DNA from: Saccharothrix sp. HUAS TT1 | GTDB taxonomy: Bacteria; Actinomycetota; Actinomycetes; Mycobacteriales; Pseudonocardiaceae | DNA length: 64,000 nt | NCBI RefSeq assembly: GCF_040744945.1 | Contig: NZ_CP160453.1 | Span: 1,798,001-1,862,000 of the forward strand | Direction: 5' to 3' | Shown here: piece by piece, positions 50,515-58,631 of the stretch | Position numbering within the stretch: position 1 is the first letter of the stretch | How the letters are laid out: each line of letters opens with the position of its first letter | Notes under the pieces: model-generated | What the model was told of the DNA's origin: nothing | The model's input: the letters and a program-made list of their open reading frames with translations, nothing else | The model's database searches: none | Position numbers and translations under genes: made by a program

Positions 50515-52434
50515 CGTCACCCGGGTCGGGCGCTCACCCGCCAGCCGGTCCTGCACCAGCGCGTGCCGGAACTGGTAGGCGGAGCCCGCCTGGCGCAGCA
50601 CGCCGAGCTTGCGCGCGTCCTCCAGGAACACCATCAGCTCCCACGGCAGCTTGCCGCGCGCGGCCAGCCAGATCCGCGCCACGGTGAACCACCACCAGCG
50701 CAGGTGCAGCACGGACAGCGTGAAGCCGAGCAGCAGCCCGCAGGCCAGGCCGAGCCCGACCATGCCCGACTGGGTCGGCCCGAACACCAGGCCCGCGGCC
50801 GCGCCGAACACCACGGCCAGCACCAGCGACCCGGTCCACACCGCGATCCGGTCCCGCGCCATGGTCCACTTCGGACTGGACGGGTGGGTCAGCTCGGCGC
50901 TGCCCGCCAGCCCGAACCGCAGCGCCACCGCCACCGCGATGCCCAGGCCGACGACCAGGCCCGCGTCCAGCCCGTACAGCGCGCCGAACACCAGGCCCGC
51001 CGCCGTGCCGAGGACGCCGCTGACCACGACGAGGCTGCGCCACACGCCCAGTCGCGGCTTCGGCACGCGGTGGCCGGACGCGTGCAGCGCGGCCACGGCG
51101 ACCGCGAGCCCGGCGGCCAGGCCGGTGATCGGGGCCCACCTCGGCGTGCTCGCGTACGCCATCAGCCAGGCGACGCCGAACCCGCCGATCGCGCCCAGCA
51201 CCACCGCGCCGAGCAGCGCCAACCACGTGCTGCCGACCGCGCGGCGCAGCTCCCACCAGCCCATCTCGCGCACGCCCCGGGCACGCATCTCGGTCGCCAG
51301 GAACGCCAGCCAGCGCGCCGCCCGCTCCCGCGGCCAGACCTGGCTCGCACCGGCCTGGTGCGCCACGCCCCGGTCGCCGAACGCGCCGTTGACCAGCATG
51401 TCCACCAGGTGGTCCTCGACGGCGACGCGGTCCGGGAACCGGACCCGGTCCAGCAGCTCGCTCGGCTCGCCGTAGCCGTAGACGACCCCCGCCAGCCACA
51501 CCGCGAGCGGCGTGGACAGCGCCTCGGCCAGCCGCCCCTCCGGCTCGGCGCGCAGGTGCAGGAAGATCGGCTCCCAGCGGGCCGCCGTCACCGGGTCCGA
51601 GACCGAGCGCAGGTAGCCCGCGATCTCCTCGTGGTCCAGCGGCTGCAGCTGCACCACCTGGGCGCCCGCCACCGGGGTGCCCGCCTCGGCGAACTCGTCC
51701 GTGCGGCTGGTCAGCACCAGCGGGTGGCCGCCGGGGAACGCGCGGTTGATCCGGTCCAGCGCGTCGGCGCGCCGCTCGGCCGGGATCTGGTCCAGCCCGT
51801 CCAGCACCGGGAACACCCGGCGCTGCTCGACCAGCAGGTCGCCCGCGTAGCTGCCGTACAGCTCGGTGTTGCGCAGCGCCGGGTGGTCCTCGTAGAGCCT
51901 GCGGGTCATCCAGGTGCGGACGTCCTCGGCCTCCGGGTCCCAGGTGGACAGCGGGAGCAGGAACGGCACCGGGCCGTCGCCGGGCCGGCTGAGCAGGCCG
52001 ATGGTGAGCAGCATCGCCGTCGTGCTCTTGCCCGCGCCGGGTTCGCCGAGGAACACCACGCGCGGGTTGCGCTGGAACGCGCGCAGGACGCCGTCGCTGT
52101 GCCCCGGTTCGCCGTGGACGGCGCTCCAGTGCAGGTCGAGGATGGTGTCGTCGTGCAGGCCGCGGGCCCGGCACTCCTCGTTCCACTGGGCGTGCAGGGC
52201 GCGGGCGAGGGCGGTCGCGGCGGCGGTGAGGTTGTCGTCGGTGGCCAGCCCGGCGGCCTTGCGGCGGTGCAGCCACGGGTCCAGCGCGGCGAGCAGCGCC
52301 AGGAAGCCGAGGGCGAGGCCGGACAGCCACAGGGTGGGGTCGATGCCGTAGTCGGTGACGAAGAGGCCGGCCGCGGTGAGCACGGCGGCCAGCACGCACC
52401 CCGTGAGCACGGCCCGCTGGCGGAATCTGGACAC
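50503..52434 (-). CDS. Membrane NACHT-type STAND ATPase
   Basis: A 643-residue protein: two N-terminal membrane helices (about 9-26 and 35-54), a NACHT-like NTPase with Walker A FLGEPGAGKSTTAMLL (about 128-143), Walker B VFPVLDGLDQIP (about 210) and LVLTSRTDEF (about 240), then a C-terminal region with about eight membrane helices. No TPR or LRR sensor follows. NACHT ATPases include phage-defence proteins in which membrane segments act as effectors. The start GTG 52434 is preferred over TTG 52437. It shares no operon with neighbours. Confidence 0.82.
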   Translation of the reverse strand: MSRFRQRAVLTGCVLAAVLTAAGLFVTDYGIDPTLWLSGLALGFLALLAALDPWLHRRKAAGLATDDNLTAAATALARALHAQWNEECRARGLHDDTILDLHWSAVHGEPGHSDGVLRAFQRNPRVVFLGEPGAGKSTTAMLLTIGLLSRPGDGPVPFLLPLSTWDPEAEDVRTWMTRRLYEDHPALRNTELYGSYAGDLLVEQRRVFPVLDGLDQIPAERRADALDRINRAFPGGHPLVLTSRTDEFAEAGTPVAGAQVVQLQPLDHEEIAGYLRSVSDPVTAARWEPIFLHLRAEPEGRLAEALSTPLAVWLAGVVYGYGEPSELLDRVRFPDRVAVEDHLVDMLVNGAFGDRGVAHQAGASQVWPRERAARWLAFLATEMRARGVREMGWWELRRAVGSTWLALLGAVVLGAIGGFGVAWLMAYASTPRWAPITGLAAGLAVAVAALHASGHRVPKPRLGVWRSLVVVSGVLGTAAGLVFGALYGLDAGLVVGLGIAVAVALRFGLAGSAELTHPSSPKWTMARDRIAVWTGSLVLAVVFGAAAGLVFGPTQSGMVGLGLACGLLLGFTLSVLHLRWWWFTVARIWLAARGKLPWELMVFLEDARKLGVLRQAGSAYQFRHALVQDRLAGERPTRVTSDA

Positions 52435-52508
52435 CAACGCATCATGACTGACCGGTCACGTTTGGTGGTGACGCGGCCACCCCTGTGTCGTTGCGTACGC
52501 TCGGTGAC

Positions 52509-53222
52509 GTGATCTGTCCGAAATGCCAGGACCTGATGCGGACCATCAGCCGGGGTTCCGTGCACATCGAGCAGTGCGAGAACTGCCACGGCGTCTTCCT
52601 CGACGGCGGCGAGCTGGAACAGATCATCGCCGCCGAGCGGGCGCACTACGCGCAGCCGTACCGCCCGGAGGGCGTGCCCCTGGCCACGCCGATGATGATC
52701 CCGCCGGCTCCACCGCCGATGGCGGCCCCGCCGATGACTCCGCCGCCAATGGCCGCACCGCCGACGGCCGCCCCGACGATGGCAGCTCCGACGATGGCAG
52801 TTCCGGTCGAAGGCTCGCGGCCGGTGGAAGGAGCGACGCCGGTCGAGGGTGCTGCGCCGGGCGGGGACGCTCTGCCGGGTGAGGGTGTTGTGCCGGGCGA
52901 GAGTGCTTCGTCGGGCGAGGCTGCCGCGTCGGGCGAGGCTGCCGCGCCGGGCGAGAGTGCTTCGTCGGGTGAAGGCGCTCCGCGGGCAGGGGAGCCGGTG
53001 CCGACCGGCGGCGACCAGCCGGGTCCGCCGCCGCCGTACCAGCCACCGCCGCCCTACCAGCCGCCGCCCGGCGCCCAGGCGCCCCCGACCCACGGCGCGC
53101 CGCCGCCGTACCAGCCGCCGCCCGGCACCGCGCCCCCACCGCCGGCCGCCTACCCGCCCGGCTACCACAACCCGCACTACCCGCCCCGCAGGCGCAGCTT
53201 CCTGGAGGAACTGCTCGACTGA
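52509..53222 (+). CDS. zf-TFIIB zinc-ribbon protein with Pro-rich tail
   Basis: A 237-residue protein. The N-terminal zinc ribbon (CPKCQDLM ... CENCHGVFLDGGELEQI, about 3-40) is the zf-TFIIB/YnfU type. The rest is low complexity: Met/Pro/Ala repeats, a VPGESASSGEAAASGE block and YQPPP repeats, ending in a basic RRRSFLEELLD. Function unknown; the tail may bind proteins or membranes. GTG 52509. Confidence 0.8.
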   Translation: MICPKCQDLMRTISRGSVHIEQCENCHGVFLDGGELEQIIAAERAHYAQPYRPEGVPLATPMMIPPAPPPMAAPPMTPPPMAAPPTAAPTMAAPTMAVPVEGSRPVEGATPVEGAAPGGDALPGEGVVPGESASSGEAAASGEAAAPGESASSGEGAPRAGEPVPTGGDQPGPPPPYQPPPPYQPPPGAQAPPTHGAPPPYQPPPGTAPPPPAAYPPGYHNPHYPPRRRSFLEELLD

Positions 53223-53226
53223 GCGC

Positions 53227-54351
53227 TCACGGCAGCGGCCACGTCAGGTCCGTGCCGTCCAGCGCGAAGTGCTGCCCGGTGGGCGTGGCGGTGAAGGAGA
53301 ACTGGTGCCGCCGAGGCCGGCCCAGCGCGCGCCACCGGCGGTGGGCGGCTTCGGCGAGGTCCCAGAGCGGGCGAGGTCCGCCCTGGTCCACGACCGCGCC
53401 GCGGTGCCGCACCCACGAGCCGTCCGGGTGCGCCAGGCGGATCGGGTCGGCCGCCACCGCCACCTCGGCCAGCGCCAGCCCGGCGAAGAACTCGAACGGG
53501 CCGGCCGGGTCCAGCACCGCCCGTGACGACAGCAGCGTCGTGCGCGACGTCCCCGCCTCGGCGGTCAGCGCCGCCGCCAGCGCCCGGTCGGCCCACGCCT
53601 GCCGGTGCGCGCGCAGCGGCATGAACCGGCCGTCCTCCGGCAGCACCCGCCCGGTCGCCACGCCGTCCCGCACGGTCAACCGCACCAGGCCGGCGCCGAT
53701 GGCCCGGTTGAACGTCGTCACGACCACCCCGCCGGGCGCGGTCTGCTCCAGCCACGCGACGGGCACGCGCGACACGGCGCACGTGCCGAGGACGCGGTCG
53801 TAAGGCGCGCGCGGCGGGTGACCCCGCTCACCGTCGCCGGCCACGCACGTCGGGTGGTACCCGGCGGCGGCCAGCCGGTCCCGCGCCCGCGCCAGCACGC
53901 CGGGGTCGACGTCGATCGAGGTCACCAGCCGGTCGCCGAGCACGTGGCAGAGCAGGGCGGCGTTGTAGCCGGTGCCGGTGCCGACCTCCAGCACCCGGTG
54001 GCCCGGCGCGACGGCCAGGGCCTCCAGCATGATCGCCATGATCGTCGGCATGCTCGACGAGCTGGTGGGTACCCCGGACGCGGCACCGGTGGCGAGCGCT
54101 TGCTGCCACGCCCGGTCGTCACCGCCGAGCTGGGTCACGCAGACGTCGTCGCGGTACGCCAGCGCGAGGTGGTCCGGGTGCGCGGCGGTGATCGGCCGCC
54201 AGTCGCCGTCGGGCCGCTGGACGAAGAACCCCGGCAGGAACGCGTGCCGCGGGACCTGGCGAAACGCCTCGGCCCACCGCGGGTCGCGCAGCACGCCCGC
54301 GGTCAGCAGCGACTCGGTCAGCCGGCTGCGCAGGTCCGCGGGGTCGTCCAC
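53227..54351 (-). CDS. PCMT-like SAM methyltransferase
   Basis: A 374-residue protein related to protein-L-isoaspartate O-methyltransferase: FRQVPRHAFLPGFF (about 35), YRDDVCVTQLGG and the SAM motif VLEVGTGTGYNAALLCHVLG (about 120-139) with VTSIDVDPG, plus a C-terminal extension. Members either repair isoaspartyl residues or modify peptides. GTG 54351 is preferred, with TACGGT 7 nt upstream as a possible -10 of a leaderless mRNA; GTG 54381 is an alternative. Divergent from the XRE gene. Confidence 0.85.
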   Translation of the reverse strand: MDDPADLRSRLTESLLTAGVLRDPRWAEAFRQVPRHAFLPGFFVQRPDGDWRPITAAHPDHLALAYRDDVCVTQLGGDDRAWQQALATGAASGVPTSSSSMPTIMAIMLEALAVAPGHRVLEVGTGTGYNAALLCHVLGDRLVTSIDVDPGVLARARDRLAAAGYHPTCVAGDGERGHPPRAPYDRVLGTCAVSRVPVAWLEQTAPGGVVVTTFNRAIGAGLVRLTVRDGVATGRVLPEDGRFMPLRAHRQAWADRALAAALTAEAGTSRTTLLSSRAVLDPAGPFEFFAGLALAEVAVAADPIRLAHPDGSWVRHRGAVVDQGGPRPLWDLAEAAHRRWRALGRPRRHQFSFTATPTGQHFALDGTDLTWPLP

Positions 54352-54463
54352 GCGACCCACCGTAGCGCTGTGGTCGAGCACACGTGCCGATCGCTAGCAG
54401 AGCGCTTGCAACTGCTAGCACCTCCGCGTACCGTCGAATACGGATCGAGGAGGTGCCGCAAAG

Positions 54464-54877
54464 TTGGACAAGTCCATCGACGAGGCGGTGGCCGACCTCG
54501 GCCGCGACATCGGCGACTACATCCGCAGGCAGCGCAACACGGCGAAGATCTCGCTGCGCCAGCTCTCCAAGCTGGCCGGGGTCTCCAACCCGTACCTGAG
54601 CCAGATCGAGCGCGGGCTGCGCAAGCCGAGCGCCGAGGTGCTGCAGCAGATCGCCAAGGGCCTGCGCATCTCGGCCGAGGCGCTGTACGTCGAGGCCGGG
54701 ATCCTGGAGCAGCGCGAGGGCGGCGCCCTCGCCGACGCCATCGTCACCGCACCCGACCTGACCGAGCGGCAGAAGCAGGTGCTGCTCGACGTCTACGAGT
54801 CCTTCCGGCGGGAGAACACGACCGCCGCCGGCCGAGCCGGCAACCAGACCACCCACCACACCGAGCCGGAGGAGTGA
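54464..54877 (+). CDS. XRE-family regulator of the hbhA locus
   Basis: A 137-residue protein with an N-terminal helix-turn-helix (YIRRQRNTAKISLRQLSKLAGVSNPYLSQIERGLRKPS, about 19-56), related to mycobacterial Rv0474, which precedes hbhA in the same order. Start TTG 54464 with GGAGG about 10 nt upstream; no better start exists in this frame. It lies 5 bp before hbhA, so it likely controls or accompanies it. Confidence 0.88.
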   Translation: MDKSIDEAVADLGRDIGDYIRRQRNTAKISLRQLSKLAGVSNPYLSQIERGLRKPSAEVLQQIAKGLRISAEALYVEAGILEQREGGALADAIVTAPDLTERQKQVLLDVYESFRRENTTAAGRAGNQTTHHTEPEE

Positions 54878-54882
54878 GCTCC

Positions 54883-55575
54883 ATGCCGAACCTGCCCACC
54901 ACCGAGGAACTGCGCAAGGCGGGCGAACAGGCCGTCGCCGCCGCTCGCACGCCGCTGCTCGCCGCCCTCGGCGCCGGCGACCTGGCCGCCAAGGCCGTCG
55001 TCGAGGCGCTGGGCAAGGCCCGCGAGCGCGCCGAGTCGGCGCGGACCGCGGCCGAGTCGGCCGACCTCAAGAAGGACCTGCGGGACAAGCTGGACCCCGC
55101 CGAGCTGCGCAAGGTGGTCGACGCCTACACGCAGTCCGCGCTGAACCTCTACCAGTTCCTCGCCCAGCACGGCGAGGAGGCGCTGGAGAAGTTGAAGACC
55201 CAGCCGCAGCTGCAGAAGGCGCTGCACCAGGTCGAGGAGGCCGTCGAGACCGCGCAGAAGCGCACCGAGACCGCCGCCGCCGACGCCCGCGTGCTGGCCG
55301 ACGACGTGCTCGGCAAGGTGTCCCGCCGCACCCGCGCGGTCGGCGAGAAGGTCGCCGACGACGTGGACGACGCGACCGAGCGGCTGGCCGAGACCCTGGT
55401 CGAGGTCGGTGGCGACGTCGCCGCCGAGGTGCGCAGCACCACCCGCAAGGCCGCCGCGCCGCGCAAGACCGCCGCGACCAAGCCGGTGGCGGAGACCAAG
55501 CCGGCGGGCGCCCCGAAGAGCGCCACCGGCGCTCGCGCCGTCACGCCGAAGAAGCCCGCCGACAGCGGCAAGTGA
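54883..55575 (+). CDS. hbhA: Heparin-binding hemagglutinin homologue
   Basis: A 230-residue protein. N-terminal helical part (PTTEELRKAGEQAVAAARTPLLAALGAGDLAAKAV), a long coiled coil and a Lys/Ala/Pro tail (KAAAPRKTAATKPVAETKPAGAPK), as in mycobacterial HbhA. In mycobacteria it binds heparan sulfate and affects cell surface and lipid bodies; in this presumably environmental organism the role is unknown. Start ATG 54883 with GGAGGAG about 8 nt upstream. Followed by a terminator at 55586-55615. Confidence 0.88.
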   Translation: MPNLPTTEELRKAGEQAVAAARTPLLAALGAGDLAAKAVVEALGKARERAESARTAAESADLKKDLRDKLDPAELRKVVDAYTQSALNLYQFLAQHGEEALEKLKTQPQLQKALHQVEEAVETAQKRTETAAADARVLADDVLGKVSRRTRAVGEKVADDVDDATERLAETLVEVGGDVAAEVRSTTRKAAAPRKTAATKPVAETKPAGAPKSATGARAVTPKKPADSGK

Positions 55576-55585
55576 CCTGACCGGC

Positions 55586-55615
55586 ACGGGGCGTCCCACG
55601 AGGGGCGCCCCGTTT
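55586..55615 (+). terminator. Terminator after hbhA
   Basis: ACGGGGCG (55586-55593) and CGCCCCGT (55606-55613) followed by TT. Confidence 0.85.
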
Positions 55616-55655
55616 CGGCTGTACCGGGACCGCGCGACGCACGTACGCTGGTGGT

Positions 55656-55976
55656 GTGCTGTCCCCATTCCCGCCCTTCAGTCCGCTCTACCTGGACGCC
55701 TGGGTCATGTTCGTGGCGTACTACGCCGCGCTGGTCATGGGCGTGTTCGCGTTCGCGCACGCGCTCTCCCAGCGCGCGGACGCCTACACGGCGGCCGAGC
55801 GCATGACCAAGCCCGCGTGGCTCGGCATCACCGGCGGTGGCGCGTTCGCGCTGCTGCTGTTCCACCCGTTCTCCGCGGGCGGGATCTTCTGGCTCGCCGC
55901 ACTGGTCGCGGTCACGGTGTACGTGGTCGACGTCCGGCCGCGGCTGATCGAGGTCCAGCGCGGCCCCAGGTGGTGA
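55656..55976 (+). CDS. DUF2516 membrane protein
   Basis: A 106-residue protein with three hydrophobic segments (WVMFVAYYAALVMGVFAFAHAL, TGGGAFALLLFHPF, FWLAALVAVTVYVVDV). It matches the Rv0476 type that follows hbhA in mycobacteria. GTG 55656 with TACGCT at 55644-55649 suggests a leaderless mRNA. Overlaps the hydrolase start (GTGA). Confidence 0.88.
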   Translation: MLSPFPPFSPLYLDAWVMFVAYYAALVMGVFAFAHALSQRADAYTAAERMTKPAWLGITGGGAFALLLFHPFSAGGIFWLAALVAVTVYVVDVRPRLIEVQRGPRW

Positions 55977-56632
55977 CGCACCGGGGCTTCGGCTCCGGCG
56001 CACCCGTCACGCTCGTCGGCCACGGCCTGGGCGCGACACCCGGTGAGGCACGGCTGCCCACGTCCGGCCTGCCGGGCACGCGGGTCGTGGTCACCCTCCC
56101 CTCGCACGGCGACGCCCCGGACGCGCCCGAGGGCTACTGGAACTACCGGCGGATCGCCGCCGACCTGCGCGCCGTCGCCCGCGAGACCGGCGCGACCCGG
56201 GCGATCGGCGTGTCGCTGACCGCGGGCGCGCTGCTCGCCCTGCTGGCCGACGAACCCGACGCGTTCGACCGCGTCGCCCTGCTGCTGCCCGCCGTGCTGG
56301 ACGAGCCGCGGCGGGTGCTCGACCGCGAAGAGGCGATCACCGCCGTCGGCGGCCCGCCCGACTACCGGGCCGAACGGCGGCGCGCGTTCGCCCGCCTCGA
56401 CGGCGCGCTGGCCGAGCTGCCCGGCCAGGTCGCGGTGCCCGACCGCGCGGCACTGGCCCGCGTCACCGCGCCGGTGCTGGTGATCGGCGCGACCCGGGAC
56501 CCGCTGCACCCCGAGGACGTGGCCAAGCAGGTGGCGGCGGCCTTCCCGAACGGCAGGCTGGAGCTGGTCCCGTCGTGGGCGACCCACCGCGGTGACGTGC
56601 GCGGGTGGTTGTCCGACTTCCTGCGCGGGTAG
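55973..56632 (+). CDS. Alpha/beta hydrolase
   Basis: A 219-residue enzyme with the oxyanion motif VGHGLGATPGEA, nucleophile Ser in AIGVSLTAGALLAL, acid region VIGATRDPLHPEDV and His in SWATHRGDV. Substrate unknown (esterase or lipase-like). GTG 55973 overlaps DUF2516 by 4 nt, so they are co-translated. Confidence 0.9.
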   Translation: MTHRGFGSGAPVTLVGHGLGATPGEARLPTSGLPGTRVVVTLPSHGDAPDAPEGYWNYRRIAADLRAVARETGATRAIGVSLTAGALLALLADEPDAFDRVALLLPAVLDEPRRVLDREEAITAVGGPPDYRAERRRAFARLDGALAELPGQVAVPDRAALARVTAPVLVIGATRDPLHPEDVAKQVAAAFPNGRLELVPSWATHRGDVRGWLSDFLRG

Positions 56633-56641
56633 CCGGAGGGC

Positions 56642-57196
56642 ATGGCCGAACAGAAGAAGATCGCATTCCTGGTCGACACGGAGGGCATCGAGCAGGTCGA
56701 GCTGACCGAGCCCTGGCAGCACGTGGAGAAGGCCGGTGCGCTGCCCAGGCTGCTCGCGCCCAAGCTCGGGCAGGTGCAGGCGTTCGAGCACCTGACCCCG
56801 GCCGACAAGTTCGACGTCGACGTGCCGTTCGCGCACGCGGACCCGATGGACTACGACGGCATCGTCATCCCCGGCGGGGTGGCGAACTCCGACTTCCTGC
56901 GGATGGACCGCGACGCCGTGCGGTTCGTCCAGCAGCACGTGGCCGCGGGCAAGCCGGTCGCGGCGATCTGCCACGGGCCGTGGCTGCTGGTCGAGGCCGA
57001 CGTGGTGCGCGGGAAGATGCTGACCTCGTTCCCGAGCCTGGCCACCGACATCCGCAACGCGGGCGGCGACTGGGCGGACCAGGAGGTCCGGGTCTGCGAC
57101 ATGGCCGGGTGGACCCTGGTCACCAGCCGCAACCCCGACGACCTGCCCGCGTTCAACCGCGAGGCGCTGAAGGCGTTCGGGCTGCAGGAACTCTGA
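56642..57196 (+). CDS. DJ-1/PfpI-family protein
   Basis: A 184-residue protein with the class I glutamine-amidotransferase-like fold: VDTEGIEQVELTEPW (with a Glu near 18), VIPGGVANSDF, and the nucleophile elbow AAICHGPWLL with Cys110. Related proteins are glyoxalase/deglycase or general-stress proteins. ATG 56642 behind GGAGG. It ends before a perfect 30-bp palindrome. Confidence 0.92.
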   Translation: MAEQKKIAFLVDTEGIEQVELTEPWQHVEKAGALPRLLAPKLGQVQAFEHLTPADKFDVDVPFAHADPMDYDGIVIPGGVANSDFLRMDRDAVRFVQQHVAAGKPVAAICHGPWLLVEADVVRGKMLTSFPSLATDIRNAGGDWADQEVRVCDMAGWTLVTSRNPDDLPAFNREALKAFGLQEL

Positions 57197-57204
57197 GCCA
57201 CCGG

Positions 57205-57234
57205 GTCCACGGGGAGGTGCACCTCCCCGTGGAC
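57205..57234. terminator. Perfect 30-bp palindrome between converging genes
   Basis: GTCCACGGGGAGGTG followed by its exact complement CACCTCCCCGTGGAC, 57205-57234, extending by one more pair. Lies 9 bp after the DJ-1 gene and 4 bp before the MerR gene end; serves as bidirectional terminator. Confidence 0.88.
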
Positions 57235-57238
57235 CTGG

Positions 57239-57997
57239 CTACAGGCGGGCCAGGGCGTAGGCCGCGATGGCGTCGCGGACGTACTCGGCCAGGCCCTCGG
57301 CGTGCTCCTCCAACTGGACGCGGAACTCGGGCGAGTCGGCGTACAGCTCACCCAGGCCGGTGTAGGACTCCCGGTCGGGGGTCCAGCTCCGGGTCAGCCA
57401 GGTGTGGTGCCGGTCGGTCACCTCCAGCGCCTGCGGCGAGTCGGCCGCGACACCGGCGCGGAACACGTCGGCGTAAGCCCGGACGACCGCCTGCCACTCG
57501 GCGAGGAACCCGTCGGCGTCGGCCTTGGTCCAGCCCCGCATCCGGCGCTTGCCCTCGTCGATGCGCTCCCGCGCCCCCTCGCCGTAGCGCTCCACCAGTT
57601 CCGCCTCGTAGCGGGCCTGGCGGTCGGCGTCGAAGCCCTCGAACAGCTCTTCCATCTTCACGTGATCACCTCCTTCCAGCTCCTCGATCGTGCGGGAGAC
57701 GGTCCGGGCCAGCGTCGCCAGCCGCTCCTGCTCGGCGGCCAGCCACCGCGCGTGGTTGCGCAGCACGTCGACCTCCCGGTGCCGGCCGTCCAGGACCTCG
57801 GCGACGGTGTCCAGGCCGAGCCCCAGCTCGCGCAGCAGCAGGATGCGCTGGAGCCGCAGCAGCTGCTCGCGCTCGTAGTGCCGGTAGCCGTTGCCGCCGA
57901 TCCACGCCGGTGCGAGCAGGCCGATGGCGTCGTAGTGCCGCAGCGTCCGCGACGTCACCCCCGACATCCGCGCGACCTGCGCGATCGACCAGGCCAT
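57239..57997 (-). CDS. MerR-family regulator with TipAS drug-binding domain
   Basis: A 252-residue protein: MerR helix-turn-helix at 1-70 (WSIAQVARMSGVTSRTLRHYDAIGLLAPA, RHYEREQLLRLQRILLLRELG), a dimer coiled coil, and a TipAS domain (about 115-250: FEGFDADRQARYEAEL, RMRGWTKADADGFLAEW, YADSPEFRVQLEEHAEGLAEYVRDAI). Known: TipAL binds thiopeptide antibiotics and activates a 19-bp-spacer promoter; such a promoter lies just upstream (58023-58053), so autoactivation is likely. ATG 57997 follows GGGAGGA. Confidence 0.93.
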   Translation of the reverse strand: MAWSIAQVARMSGVTSRTLRHYDAIGLLAPAWIGGNGYRHYEREQLLRLQRILLLRELGLGLDTVAEVLDGRHREVDVLRNHARWLAAEQERLATLARTVSRTIEELEGGDHVKMEELFEGFDADRQARYEAELVERYGEGARERIDEGKRRMRGWTKADADGFLAEWQAVVRAYADVFRAGVAADSPQALEVTDRHHTWLTRSWTPDRESYTGLGELYADSPEFRVQLEEHAEGLAEYVRDAIAAYALARL

Positions 57998-58022
57998 GAC
58001 CGTCCTCCCTCCCGTGCTCACG

Positions 58023-58053
58023 ACGGTAGAGGTTGACGCAGCGTCAACGTCAA
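58023..58053 (-). promoter_or_regulatory. MerR-type promoter, 19-bp spacer with dyad
   Basis: On the minus strand TTGACG (58053-58048) and TACCGT (58028-58023) are separated by 19 bp holding the palindrome GTTGACGC-A-GCGTCAAC (58032-58048). An overlong spacer with a central dyad is the hallmark of MerR-activated promoters; it drives the TipA-like gene. Confidence 0.85.
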
Positions 58054-58066
58054 GCGTGCCGGCAGG

Positions 58067-58621
58067 ATGGTCGGCGTGTGGACCATCGCAGGAACGCTGA
58101 ACCCCGTGCCCGCGCTCGACCGGCTGGACCTGGTGGCGGAACCGGTCGCCGCCGCGCTCCGGTCGTCCCCGGACGGCGCGCGGTTCGCGGTGGCGGAGAT
58201 CGACCCCGCGCTGGCGGACACGGCCGAGTTCTGCGCGCACTACGGCTCGCCGCTGGAGGCGTCGGCGAACTGCGTCGTGGTCGCGGGCAAGCGCGGTGAC
58301 GTGGTCCGCTACGCCGCGTGCCTGGTGCTGGCGACCACGCGGGCGGACGTGAACGGCGTGGTGCGGCGGCGGCTGGACTCGCGCAAGGCGTCGTTCGCGC
58401 CGATGGACGACGCGGTGGCGCTCAGCGGCATGGAGTACGGCGGCATCACGCCCGTCGGCCTGCCCGAGGACTGGCCCGTGCTGCTGTCGCCCGAGGTCGC
58501 GACCGCGCCGGAACTGGTGATCGGCAGCGGCGTCCGGGGCAGCAAGCTGCTGGTGCCCGGCGAGGTGCTGGCGAAGCTGCCCGGCGCCGAGGTCGTGGAG
58601 GGCCTGGCCCTGGCCCGCTAG
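58067..58621 (+). CDS. YbaK/EbsC aminoacyl-tRNA deacylase-like protein
   Basis: A 184-residue protein with the YbaK domain from about 65: ANCVVVAGKRGDVVRYAACLVLATTRADVNGVVRRRLDSRKASFAP and GMEYGGITPVGLPEDWPVL. The family removes wrong amino acids from tRNA (Cys-tRNA-Pro and others); specificity unknown. ATG 58067, 13 bp from the MerR promoter on the other strand, so the two are divergently expressed. Confidence 0.92.
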   Translation: MVGVWTIAGTLNPVPALDRLDLVAEPVAAALRSSPDGARFAVAEIDPALADTAEFCAHYGSPLEASANCVVVAGKRGDVVRYAACLVLATTRADVNGVVRRRLDSRKASFAPMDDAVALSGMEYGGITPVGLPEDWPVLLSPEVATAPELVIGSGVRGSKLLVPGEVLAKLPGAEVVEGLALAR

Positions 58622-58631
58622 CGGCGGGCGC

